Shown here: in pieces, positions 54,207 to 62,056 of the stretch
Layout: the number at the start of each line of letters is the position of its first letter
Numbering within the stretch: the first letter of the stretch is position 1
NCBI GenBank assembly: GCA_041776485.1
Contig: JBHBQE010000002.1
Location: 1 to 64,000 of the forward strand
Direction of reading: 5' to 3'
DNA length: 64,000 nucleotides
Origin: JBHBQE01 sp041776485
GTDB lineage: Bacteria > Bacillota > Clostridia > Lachnospirales > Lachnospiraceae
Program-made: the position numbers and the translations under genes
The notes under the pieces: model-generated
The model's database searches: none
What the model was told of the DNA's origin: nothing
The model's input: the letters and a program-made list of their open reading frames with translations, nothing else

Positions 54207-55178
54207 ATGGCAAGGTACAAGGTTGTTATTACAGACAGAGAGTATGAGAGCATTGATAATGAAAGGGAAATTCTCAAAAAAATAGACGCCGAGGTTTTTG
54301 ATTACCAATATAAGGATGAGGAAAATATACTGAAAGTTGCAAGGGATGCCGACGCTATAATTGTCCAGTATGCCGCTATGCCCGGAAGCCTTATTAAAGA
54401 GTTAGATAATTGCAAGATAATTGCAAGGTATGCAACTGGTTTTGACGGAATAGATTTGAATGCAGCTACTGATAAGGGAATATATGTCTGCAATGTGCAG
54501 GACTATTGCAGCGAAGAGGTTGCAGTTCATGGAGTCGCATTGCTTTTGGAAATGGCAAGGAGAATAAATAAATATAATCTATGGACTCATGGAGGAAACT
54601 GGTATGGAATGCCTGGCAGGCAGTACAGTCTGAAAAAACAGACGATAGGAGTCATAAGCTTTGGGAAAATTGCAAGAAGCTTTATAGATAAGGTCAAACC
54701 ATTTTGTGAAAATATCTGGGTATATGATAAATTTGTTGACCCTGAGGATATCATTGAGTATGGGGTAGTTCCGAAAAATTTTGAAGAAATAGTAAAAAAT
54801 GCAGATTACATTTCAATACATTGCCCGTTGACTGAAGAAACTCACCATCTGTTTGATAAGGAAGTATTCAGGAATATGAAAAACTCAGCTGTAGTAATAA
54901 ATGCTGCAAGAGGTGCGGTTGTTTCTGAATCGGATTTGATATGGGCATTGGAGAATAAACTAATTGGCGGCGCCGCTTTAGATGTATTGGAAAATGAACC
55001 TCCGAAAAGAGACAATCCGCTGTTTAATTTTGAAAATGTTATTATTACCCCGCATACAGCATGGTATTCAGAGGAATCTCTGAAAATACTACAGTCTACA
55101 CCAGCTGAGGATATTGTTAGAGTGCTTGAAGGGGGGATCCCATTAAATATTGTAAATAAGGAGATTCTAAATAGATAA
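54207..55178 (+). CDS. D-2-hydroxyacid dehydrogenase
   Basis: The 323-residue enzyme of the D-isomer-specific family has the catalytic trio arginine in NAARGAVVSE, glutamate in LDVLENEPP and histidine in ITPHTAWYS. The NAD-binding loop reads TIGVISFGKIARS: the first and third glycines of GxGxxG are replaced by Ser and Ala. It would reduce the 2-oxo acid to the (R)-2-hydroxy acid required by the dehydratase. An AAAGGAGG site precedes the ATG. It ends the sigma-54 operon. Confidence 0.88.
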   Translation: MARYKVVITDREYESIDNEREILKKIDAEVFDYQYKDEENILKVARDADAIIVQYAAMPGSLIKELDNCKIIARYATGFDGIDLNAATDKGIYVCNVQDYCSEEVAVHGVALLLEMARRINKYNLWTHGGNWYGMPGRQYSLKKQTIGVISFGKIARSFIDKVKPFCENIWVYDKFVDPEDIIEYGVVPKNFEEIVKNADYISIHCPLTEETHHLFDKEVFRNMKNSAVVINAARGAVVSESDLIWALENKLIGGAALDVLENEPPKRDNPLFNFENVIITPHTAWYSEESLKILQSTPAEDIVRVLEGGIPLNIVNKEILNR

Positions 55179-55208
55179 CAAAAGGGATTTATATCCCCGC
55201 AGACTTCC

Positions 55209-55263
55209 TTGACAAATAATTAGACCAATACTATACTGTTTAGTTAGTATTAACTAACTAAAC
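55209..55263 (+). promoter_or_regulatory. Strong sigma-A promoter with TetR-type operator
   Basis: TTGACA (55209-55214), a 17-nt spacer and TATACT (55232-55237) are followed at once by the dyad GTTTAGTTAGT-ATTA-ACTAACTAAAC (55238-55263), with perfect 11-bp arms covering the predicted start site. Such dyads are typical operators of TetR-family repressors. No TetR gene is next to it; the one at 31606 has operators of different sequence. It drives the resident ECF cluster. Confidence 0.8.
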
Positions 55264-55281
55264 TGCCGTACCTTTATTTTT

Positions 55282-55329
55282 ACATCAGCAGGCAGGGAGA
55301 ATAGAATGCTTCCCTGCAATGTCTGATGT
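55282..55329 (+). promoter_or_regulatory. Structured leader of the resident ECF operon
   Basis: Nested pairing is visible: ACATCAG (55282-55288) with CTGATGT (55323-55329), and GCAGGGA (55292-55298) with TCCCTGC (55311-55317). No terminator T-run follows. It could be a small regulatory RNA element; I do not recognise a known riboswitch class. Confidence 0.55.
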
Positions 55330-55377
55330 AGGTCGGGTAAGAATGTAGTGATTGTATTATAGTATTGGAGGTAGTAT

Positions 55378-55974
55378 ATGGACAAGACACAGAATAGCAG
55401 AAAAATGCGAACCAAGGAGTATATTTATGCAGGAGCATTTTGTGCTATTTATCTGATTTTAATGCTTATAATAGTAATGGGATCCACAGTTATATCCCCG
55501 GTTCTTTATATTATAAGCCCCTTGACTGTGGGGCTTGTATGCGGAACAGTATATATGCTTTATGTCACCAAGGTAAGGAAATTGGGTGCAGCAATAATAC
55601 TGGGGGTTTTGTTTTCTCTGATAGCCTGCTCAAGCTATATTTACTCCTTAATTATGGGAATTGTTGTGGCGCTGTTGGCAGAGCTTGTAATTTTCCTTGG
55701 AAAGTATAAATCAAAGAAAATGTACAGTCTTTCATTTATTGTTTTTAATTTAAATATGGCAGCCCCCTTTTTAATGCTGGTTATGGAAAGGGAAAGATTT
55801 TTATCCCTTACCGGAGGCTATCACGGAGAAGATATGGCTAGTGCAATGGCAGCTGTAACCCCGAGTTGGATTTATTATGCGATACTTGCTCTTGCTTTGG
55901 CAGGTGGGATTGGAGGTGCAATAATAGGCTCCAATCTTATCAAAAAGCATTTTGAAAAAGCGGGGATTGTTTGA
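55378..55974 (+). CDS. Trep_Strep/MptD-type ECF S component (resident copy)
   Basis: The 198-residue protein with about six membrane helices starts with polar MDKTQNSRKMR and ends KKHFEKAGIV, as does the mobile-element copy at 38015. GGAGGTAG precedes the ATG. It binds the unknown substrate of the ECF importer. First gene of the resident operon, whose order (S, T, A) is the reverse of the mobile cluster. Confidence 0.82.
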   Translation: MDKTQNSRKMRTKEYIYAGAFCAIYLILMLIIVMGSTVISPVLYIISPLTVGLVCGTVYMLYVTKVRKLGAAIILGVLFSLIACSSYIYSLIMGIVVALLAELVIFLGKYKSKKMYSLSFIVFNLNMAAPFLMLVMERERFLSLTGGYHGEDMASAMAAVTPSWIYYAILALALAGGIGGAIIGSNLIKKHFEKAGIV

Positions 55975-56721
55975 TTGAGTTTTGACAGTTTAAAAGAGGA
56001 TACTGGGGTCAGGCTTAGGCTTGACCCTCGAACCAAATTTTTAATATTTTGTGTTAGCAGTATATTTAGCTTGGTAAGCTTTAAGATTTTACCATTGCTT
56101 ATGTATGGTACTTTGCTTTGTTTTTTAATCGCACTTTGTGGGGCGCCGTTTCAGTCCTTAAGAATTGCTTTGATTTTGTATGTTCTTTTGTATATCAGGT
56201 TTGTGCTGGAAATCTCTAATGCTGGTGCCTTGGAGCTGACAATGCTGATACAGGGTATTGTCAGTATTGTTTTGTTTGTATTTCCAATATTTTTATCGTT
56301 TATTTTACTTACAAAAACTACCAGAATAAGTCAGTTTCTCTCCGCTTTGCAGGCAATGAGATTACCTCAGGGAGCAGTTATAGCTATAGCGGTTCTTTTC
56401 AGGTTCATACCGACTGTAAAGGAGGAATGGACAGGGGTAAAAAAGGCAATGGCTTTTCGCGGGATTTCTCTTGAGCCGATTGCCATACTTCGCTCTCCGC
56501 TTAAAACCGTTGAATATGGTATTATTCCTCTTTTATTCAGCTCTGTTTCCGTTATGGAGGAAATGGCAGCTTCTGCTCTTGCAAGGGGGATAGATAGTGA
56601 GAAAAAGAGAACTTCATATGAAAGTGTAAAGCTTTGTTTCCCCGATTATTTAGTAATGATATTGGCTGTTTTAATTCTTGCTTTAGGGGCAGTTAGCGGG
56701 AAATTAGAGGTTATTCTATGA
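55975..56721 (+). CDS. ECF transporter T component (resident copy)
   Basis: The 248-residue EcfT-type protein begins near GVRLRLDPRTKFLIF, the family hallmark, and has AVLFRFIPTVKEEWTG and SALARGIDSEKKR for ATPase coupling. The TTG start at 55975 follows the previous stop without a gap. Its end overlaps the ATPase start by 4 nt. Confidence 0.87.
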   Translation: MSFDSLKEDTGVRLRLDPRTKFLIFCVSSIFSLVSFKILPLLMYGTLLCFLIALCGAPFQSLRIALILYVLLYIRFVLEISNAGALELTMLIQGIVSIVLFVFPIFLSFILLTKTTRISQFLSALQAMRLPQGAVIAIAVLFRFIPTVKEEWTGVKKAMAFRGISLEPIAILRSPLKTVEYGIIPLLFSSVSVMEEMAASALARGIDSEKKRTSYESVKLCFPDYLVMILAVLILALGAVSGKLEVIL

Positions 56722-59216
56722 TTAGCTTTGAAAATGTAAGCTTTAGCTATGAGGGTGAAGATGGAAAAGGAGGAAGCGTAAGAAATATTAACCTCCGCAT
56801 TAACGTGGGAGAATTTGTGGTATTCTGCGGTGAAAGCGGCTGCGGTAAAACCACATTAACAAGGCTCATCAACGGACTTATTCCCAATTTCTATGAGGGT
56901 CATTTAGACGGACGTGTACTTGTAGGGGGTAAAGATGTCAGTAATGGCAAGCTTTCCGATACTTCTGCCCTGGTAGGCAGTGTATTTCAAAATCCCAGAT
57001 CCCAGTTTTTTAACATGGATACTACCGGAGAACTGGTTTTCGGCTGTGAAAATCAAAATCTATCCAGAGAAGAAATAGATAGACGCCTAAGCAGAACACG
57101 AAATGATATGCAGCTTGATATTCTTATGGATAGGGATATTTTTGAACTGTCAGGGGGTGAAAAGCAGCAAATTGCCTGTGGTTCTGTATATACCTCCGAT
57201 CCCAGGGTTTTCGTAATGGATGAACCTTCCTCAAATCTTGATAGAAAAGCAATAGAGAGGCTAAAAAACATTCTTAAGATAATAAAGACCAGGGGAAGAA
57301 CTGTTATATTGGCGGAGCATAGGCTCTATTATATTATGGAGCTTGCAGATAGATTTGTATATATGAAAAATGGTGAGATTGACAGGATTTATACCAGAGA
57401 GGAAATGTATGCTCTGAAGGATAGCGACCTTGCCGATCTGGGGCTTCGCTGTACTAATCTTAGTACTCTTAAAAGAAATGAAAATATTCCCATGGGATTT
57501 GAACATGAAAATAGTATTTTTGCAATAGAAGCGTTTGATATGGTGTGTAGCAGAGGAAATGCAAGGATACTTGATGTGGACAGACTGAATATTCCAAAGG
57601 GTGCTGTGGTTGCACTTATAGGGGATAACGGGAGTGGAAAGAGCACTTTTGCAGAGTCGATTACAGGGCTCATCCCTGCAGGCGGAAGTATTTCAGTGAA
57701 TAATTCCTATCTTGCCGATAAAGAAAGAAGCAAAATAAGTTTTATGGTTATGCAGGACGTAAATAGACAGCTTTTTTCAGATAGTGTCATGGAAGAGGTA
57801 ATGATGAATTCCGATGCTAAGGATGAAGAAGCTGAGGAAATTCTTAAGGAGCTTGGGTTATATCAATATAAGGATAGACACCCGGCATCCCTGTCTGGCG
57901 GAGAAAAGCAAAGAACAGCCATAGCCTCAGCTCTTCTAGCTAGAAAGTCTATAATGGTATTCGATGAGCCTACCAGCGGATTGGACAGAAAAGGAATGGA
58001 AAATTTCGGTAAGCTGCTTTTAAGGCTAAAAGGTCAATTTTTATCTTCGATTATAATTACCCACGATCCGGAGCTTATTATGCAATGTGCAACTCATGTG
58101 CTGCATATAGAAAGGGGCAAAATATCGGAATTTTACCCTGTAGACAGCGATGGAAAGGACAAAGTGCTGTCATATTTCATAAGTATCGATAATGAAAATA
58201 CAGGGCAAAGAAGAAGTGCGGTAAGTGCAGTTGGTAAAATCTTAAATTATGCAGGAGAGGATAAGAAAAAAATATATCTATCCTGTTTTATTATTGCTTT
58301 AGGATCATTATCCGGTATTGGGGCGTACTTTATTGCTTTTGATATAGTTAACAAAATTCTAAAGGAGCTTACTGCTTTTAATGTACCCATATCACAGCCC
58401 GTTTCAATTATTATTCCAGGGATATTTATAAGTGTGGCTGTGTTTTTGCTTTGTCAGATTTTGTATACTATGTTGTATGCTGCGGGACTTTTAATTTCTG
58501 ATAAGGCTGCACATCAAATTGTTAAAAATATAAGATATTTTTTACAGGAAAAGTCGGATAAGCAGGCATTAGATAATATATTTCCCTTTGTAAGCAAAGC
58601 GATGAAGAAATCATTTGTTGATGAAATGGAGTCTATGGTGTTTTTGCTTTTACGTTTGATTCCGGAAATAACAGGCAATTTGTCCGTTATTATAATATCC
58701 CTGCTGCTTCTTATTGCTGTAGATTGGAGTCTGACATTTTGCTGTGTGATTATGATTATAATTGGGATAAGCATATCAAGACAAATGTATCGTACAGGAA
58801 TAAATCAAACGGGAAATTATTCTGCCGCCTCAAAAAGGCTCAGCAATATCGCCATAGAATATGTTAAAAGTATAGCAGGGGGAAACGATTTTAACGGGGA
58901 TGATAAATTTAAAGCGAGCTTTTTAAAAGCGGTAAATTTTTATAGGGATTCTGCTTTAATATGGCACAAAGTATCTTTGCCATGGAAGGCAATGTATGAA
59001 AGTGTATTTTATATGACAATATTGTATTCGCTTCCCCTGGGAGCCTTACTGGTAGGGTTGGGGCAGCTTTCCATTGCCAAATATATTCTTTCAATATGTC
59101 TTTCTTTTGAAATTGGACCATTGGTACTGAAAAGCATGGATCTTGTTAGTTTGGTTCCTCAAATTAGCCTTAAAATACAGGCGCTGGAAAAAGCCTTGGA
59201 ATATCCTGCTTCCTAG
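56718..59216 (+). CDS. ECF double ATPase fused to an ABC-exporter membrane domain
   Basis: The 832-residue protein has two parts. Residues 1 to about 470 are a complete ECF A1-A2 ATPase: Walker A GESGCGKTT (38-46) and GDNGSGKST (302-310), signatures LSGGEKQQI and LSGGEKQRT, Walker B VMDEPSSNLD and VFDEPTSGLD. From about residue 504 to the end is a six-helix ABC-exporter membrane domain that aligns by eye with the half-transporter at 32306 (LNYAGEDKKKIY vs LKYAGGEKKQLY; AVNFYRDSALIWHK vs AINFFHDSTLAWWK). It stops where that protein's own ATPase would begin. No separate ATPase follows. It may be a working fusion or a product of decay. Confidence 0.85.
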   Translation: MISFENVSFSYEGEDGKGGSVRNINLRINVGEFVVFCGESGCGKTTLTRLINGLIPNFYEGHLDGRVLVGGKDVSNGKLSDTSALVGSVFQNPRSQFFNMDTTGELVFGCENQNLSREEIDRRLSRTRNDMQLDILMDRDIFELSGGEKQQIACGSVYTSDPRVFVMDEPSSNLDRKAIERLKNILKIIKTRGRTVILAEHRLYYIMELADRFVYMKNGEIDRIYTREEMYALKDSDLADLGLRCTNLSTLKRNENIPMGFEHENSIFAIEAFDMVCSRGNARILDVDRLNIPKGAVVALIGDNGSGKSTFAESITGLIPAGGSISVNNSYLADKERSKISFMVMQDVNRQLFSDSVMEEVMMNSDAKDEEAEEILKELGLYQYKDRHPASLSGGEKQRTAIASALLARKSIMVFDEPTSGLDRKGMENFGKLLLRLKGQFLSSIIITHDPELIMQCATHVLHIERGKISEFYPVDSDGKDKVLSYFISIDNENTGQRRSAVSAVGKILNYAGEDKKKIYLSCFIIALGSLSGIGAYFIAFDIVNKILKELTAFNVPISQPVSIIIPGIFISVAVFLLCQILYTMLYAAGLLISDKAAHQIVKNIRYFLQEKSDKQALDNIFPFVSKAMKKSFVDEMESMVFLLLRLIPEITGNLSVIIISLLLLIAVDWSLTFCCVIMIIIGISISRQMYRTGINQTGNYSAASKRLSNIAIEYVKSIAGGNDFNGDDKFKASFLKAVNFYRDSALIWHKVSLPWKAMYESVFYMTILYSLPLGALLVGLGQLSIAKYILSICLSFEIGPLVLKSMDLVSLVPQISLKIQALEKALEYPAS

Positions 59217-59292
59217 GTGAAAGGTTCTGACTTTAGCATATGGAAACTATGATTCGAAGTTTTAATCCAAGGGGTTAAGCACGTTTATAGGT

Positions 59293-60429
59293 ATGGAGAA
59301 AAAAGTGATTAGAATACTTCGCAGAATGATGAAATTTTTCGGTGTATACGCCGGAAAGATAAGACTTTCCTATATATTTATATTCCTAAAATCCCTAACC
59401 GTGAACATGCCGATCTTCCTGACAATTAATTTAATTGGAGAATCAGCAAAAAAGAATATAGCCTTGAGGCAAATTGTATACATTGCTGCTGCAATGGTGC
59501 TTTTTCTGGTATTTCATAGTGTATTTAAGTACGTTTCCGATAGTATGTGCTTGTCTGCTTCTTATATGACATTTGCAGAAAAAAGAAAGGAACTTGGCAA
59601 TTATCTTGGACAATTGCCTGCAGAACACTTTAATCAGGATAATATTGACAGGATTATTTCAGTGTTAAATACGGATATGGCGCTTATAGAGAAAGAGGCG
59701 GCGCAAGTAATTTCTTCTGTGCTTGACAGCATTTTCTCTCAGATAATACTGCTTGTTTTTATGTATATTCTAAATCCTTATGTTGGATCTGTGAGTGTAA
59801 TTATTTTAATTATTGCAATATTAGCAGGAAAATTTATGACAGACCGGAAAACAGGCGAACCTGAAGCAAACAGGGATGGGCTTGAAATTGCCATGTCAGT
59901 AGTACGTAGTGTCGGAATAAGCAGCATTTTTGCTGTTTGTATTTATCTGTTAAGTCTTGGCGAAATTTCTGGATATTCTTGTATTGGCGCGGTCATACTT
60001 GCTTTTAAAATATTTACACCGGTAAGGCGGTTTTATAAAAATGATAAGATGCTTACCGTTATAGATACTGCTCTTTATAGAATAGAAGAAATATATAATA
60101 TTCAAGGGTTTGCCGCTACAGGTGAACTAAAAGAGACGGAATGTGTCGATAAAAATACAGCCGTAGAATTTAATAATTTAATTTTTGCCTATGAAAGTAA
60201 AGCTAAGCTTCATAATAAATATTTGCCTGAGGAGGGGAGGTACGGGTACATTAATAAAAAGCTTATAGGAGCCGCGTTGATTATATTAAGCATTTTTTTG
60301 CTCTTAGGTGGGATGTATATTCCGCACTCTATGGCAGAATCTTGGATTGTTTTATCAATTAAAATTATTGGAATAATAATGCTAATATTGGGCGGAGTTA
60401 TCTATACAATCTTGAAATCAGAGGAATAA
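59293..60429 (+). CDS. Damaged chimeric ABC half-transporter membrane protein
   Basis: The 378-residue product begins like the half-transporter at 34058 (TM1-TM4, then TM5-6). About 50 residues of the second intracellular loop are missing in frame near residue 190, and the ATPase domain breaks off after its first strand (AVEFNNLIFAYESK, about residues 290-304). The tail (about 318-378) is unrelated: a two-helix membrane segment (INKKLIGAALIILSIFLLL) that looks like the end of another gene. Such a protein could not hydrolyse ATP. The ATG at 59293 has a weak site. Probably a decaying gene, though its frame is open throughout. Confidence 0.7.
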   Translation: MEKKVIRILRRMMKFFGVYAGKIRLSYIFIFLKSLTVNMPIFLTINLIGESAKKNIALRQIVYIAAAMVLFLVFHSVFKYVSDSMCLSASYMTFAEKRKELGNYLGQLPAEHFNQDNIDRIISVLNTDMALIEKEAAQVISSVLDSIFSQIILLVFMYILNPYVGSVSVIILIIAILAGKFMTDRKTGEPEANRDGLEIAMSVVRSVGISSIFAVCIYLLSLGEISGYSCIGAVILAFKIFTPVRRFYKNDKMLTVIDTALYRIEEIYNIQGFAATGELKETECVDKNTAVEFNNLIFAYESKAKLHNKYLPEEGRYGYINKKLIGAALIILSIFLLLGGMYIPHSMAESWIVLSIKIIGIIMLILGGVIYTILKSEE

Positions 60430-60471
60430 TACGGCTAAATTTTATCCGGAATATCTTATCTTTAAAATTTC

Positions 60472-60499
60472 TTGCAATTATATTATTTTTGGTTATACT
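60472..60499 (+). promoter_or_regulatory. Sigma-A promoter of rho
   Basis: TTGCAA (60472-60477) and TATACT (60494-60499) are separated by 16 nt, giving a leader of about 90 nt. Many rho genes are autoregulated through their leader; here GGTC...GACC near 60527-60537 could fold. Confidence 0.6.
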
Positions 60500-60598
60500 A
60501 AAACAGTAGAAAATAGCAAATCGAGGTCAAGTCGACCGGAGTTTTCCTTATATTATGAGTGATAAGATTTGAAATAGAAAGGATTGATACAGTAATTT

Positions 60599-61990
60599 AT
60601 GAGGGAAAAGTATGAAAGTTTACCTGTTGGCGTTTTAAAGGATTTGGCGAAGGCAAGAGATATTAAAGGTGCCTACAGAATGAAAAAGGAGGAGCTTGTT
60701 AATGCCATGCTTCTTCAGGATGAAAAGGATAAGGAAATAGAGAAGGAAAGGGAGAAGAATAAAGCGCCGAAAACTCCTGCAGGTAACGAGCCTAAAAAAG
60801 AGGCTGAACCTATAAAAAAGAAATCTGAGGAGAATGAGGAAAGACCGAGTCATCCACAGTATGAGGACGCAAAGCCTGCCGGTGGAATACTCGAGGTACT
60901 CTCAGAGGGGTATGGATTTATTCGATGTGAAAACTATCTCCCGGGGGATGATGATGTTTATGTGTCCCCCTCACAGATAAGGAAGTTTAATCTTAAAACA
61001 GGGGATATTATTGTAGGGAAAACCAGACGAAATAATCCTACAGATAAGTTTGGTGCACTTCTTTATATTGAGTCCATAAATGGCTATAACCCCAAGGAAG
61101 CCAGTATGAGACCTAATTTTGAGAATCTTACACCGATTTTCCCGGATGAAAGAATTAGATTGGAACGTCCTGGATGTCCTGTTTCCATGCGGATAGTTGA
61201 TCTTATTTCTCCCATTGGAAAGGGTCAAAGAGGCATGATTGTAAGTCAGCCCAAGGCAGGGAAAACCACTCTTTTAAAGCAGATTGCAAAAAGTGTGAAG
61301 CACGCCAATCCGGATATGCACCTGTTAATATTGCTCATAGATGAAAGACCTGAAGAGGTTACAGATATGAGAGAAGAGGTGGAAGGGAAAAATTGCGAAG
61401 TAATTTATTCAACTTTTGATGAATTGCCGGAGCACCACAAGAGGGTATCGGAAATGGTAATCGAAAGAGCCAAAAGGCTTGTGGAGCACGGACAGGATGT
61501 AATGATATTGTTAGACTCCATCACCAGACTTTCCAGAGCCTATAATCTTACCGTTCCGCCAAGCGGAAGAACTTTATCAGGAGGGTTGGATCCTGCTGCA
61601 CTTCATATGCCTAAAAGATTCTTTGGCGCTGCCAGAAATATGAGAGAGGGTGGAAGTCTTACCATTTTAGCCACCGCTTTAGTGGAAACCGGCTCAAAAA
61701 TGGATGATGTGGTATTTGAGGAGTTTAAGGGAACAGGAAATATGGAGCTTGTTCTTGACAGGAAGCTGTCAGAAAAGCGTGTGTTCCCGGCTATAGATTT
61801 AGCCAGATCTTCCACAAGAAGAGAAGATTTACTGTTAGACAGAGAGGAATATGAAGCGGCAGATATTCTAAGGAAAGGCTTAAACGGCATGAGGAAGGAA
61901 GAAGCAGGAGAGAGTATCCTTCAGATGTTTACCCATACAAAGAATAATCAGGATTTTATAAGAACTGTTATAAGCAGGAGAGGAGTATAA
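60599..61990 (+). CDS. rho: Transcription termination factor Rho
   Basis: The 463-residue hexameric RNA helicase has an N-terminal Rho_N helix region, a charged Lys/Glu-rich insert (about residues 45-90, common in Firmicutes and Actinobacteria), the RNA-binding OB fold (GILEVLSEGYGFIRC...DVYVSPSQIR) and the ATPase (Walker A QPKAGKTTLLK, Walker B VMILLDSITR, Q-loop/R-loop region). The ATG has AGAAAGGA 15 nt upstream, a longer spacing than usual. Confidence 0.97.
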   Translation: MREKYESLPVGVLKDLAKARDIKGAYRMKKEELVNAMLLQDEKDKEIEKEREKNKAPKTPAGNEPKKEAEPIKKKSEENEERPSHPQYEDAKPAGGILEVLSEGYGFIRCENYLPGDDDVYVSPSQIRKFNLKTGDIIVGKTRRNNPTDKFGALLYIESINGYNPKEASMRPNFENLTPIFPDERIRLERPGCPVSMRIVDLISPIGKGQRGMIVSQPKAGKTTLLKQIAKSVKHANPDMHLLILLIDERPEEVTDMREEVEGKNCEVIYSTFDELPEHHKRVSEMVIERAKRLVEHGQDVMILLDSITRLSRAYNLTVPPSGRTLSGGLDPAALHMPKRFFGAARNMREGGSLTILATALVETGSKMDDVVFEEFKGTGNMELVLDRKLSEKRVFPAIDLARSSTRREDLLLDREEYEAADILRKGLNGMRKEEAGESILQMFTHTKNNQDFIRTVISRRGV

Positions 61991-62012
61991 ATATTGCTTT
62001 TATTGCCGTTAA

Positions 62013-62032
62013 ATGTTACAATTTTGTAACAT
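62013..62032. promoter_or_regulatory. Perfect dyad before the sugar transferase gene
   Basis: ATGTTACA-ATTT-TGTAACAT is an 8+4+8 palindrome lying between rho and the GTG at 62057. It may be an operator or a small mRNA hairpin. No T-run follows. Confidence 0.5.
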
Positions 62033-62056
62033 GTATCATGGATTGGAGCCTACATA

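Noticed and set aside
59217..59292. Frameshifted ATPase domain after the fusion protein
   Set aside because: All frames of this 76-nt gap were considered; none shows Walker, signature or other NBD motifs, so the ATPase is absent rather than shifted.
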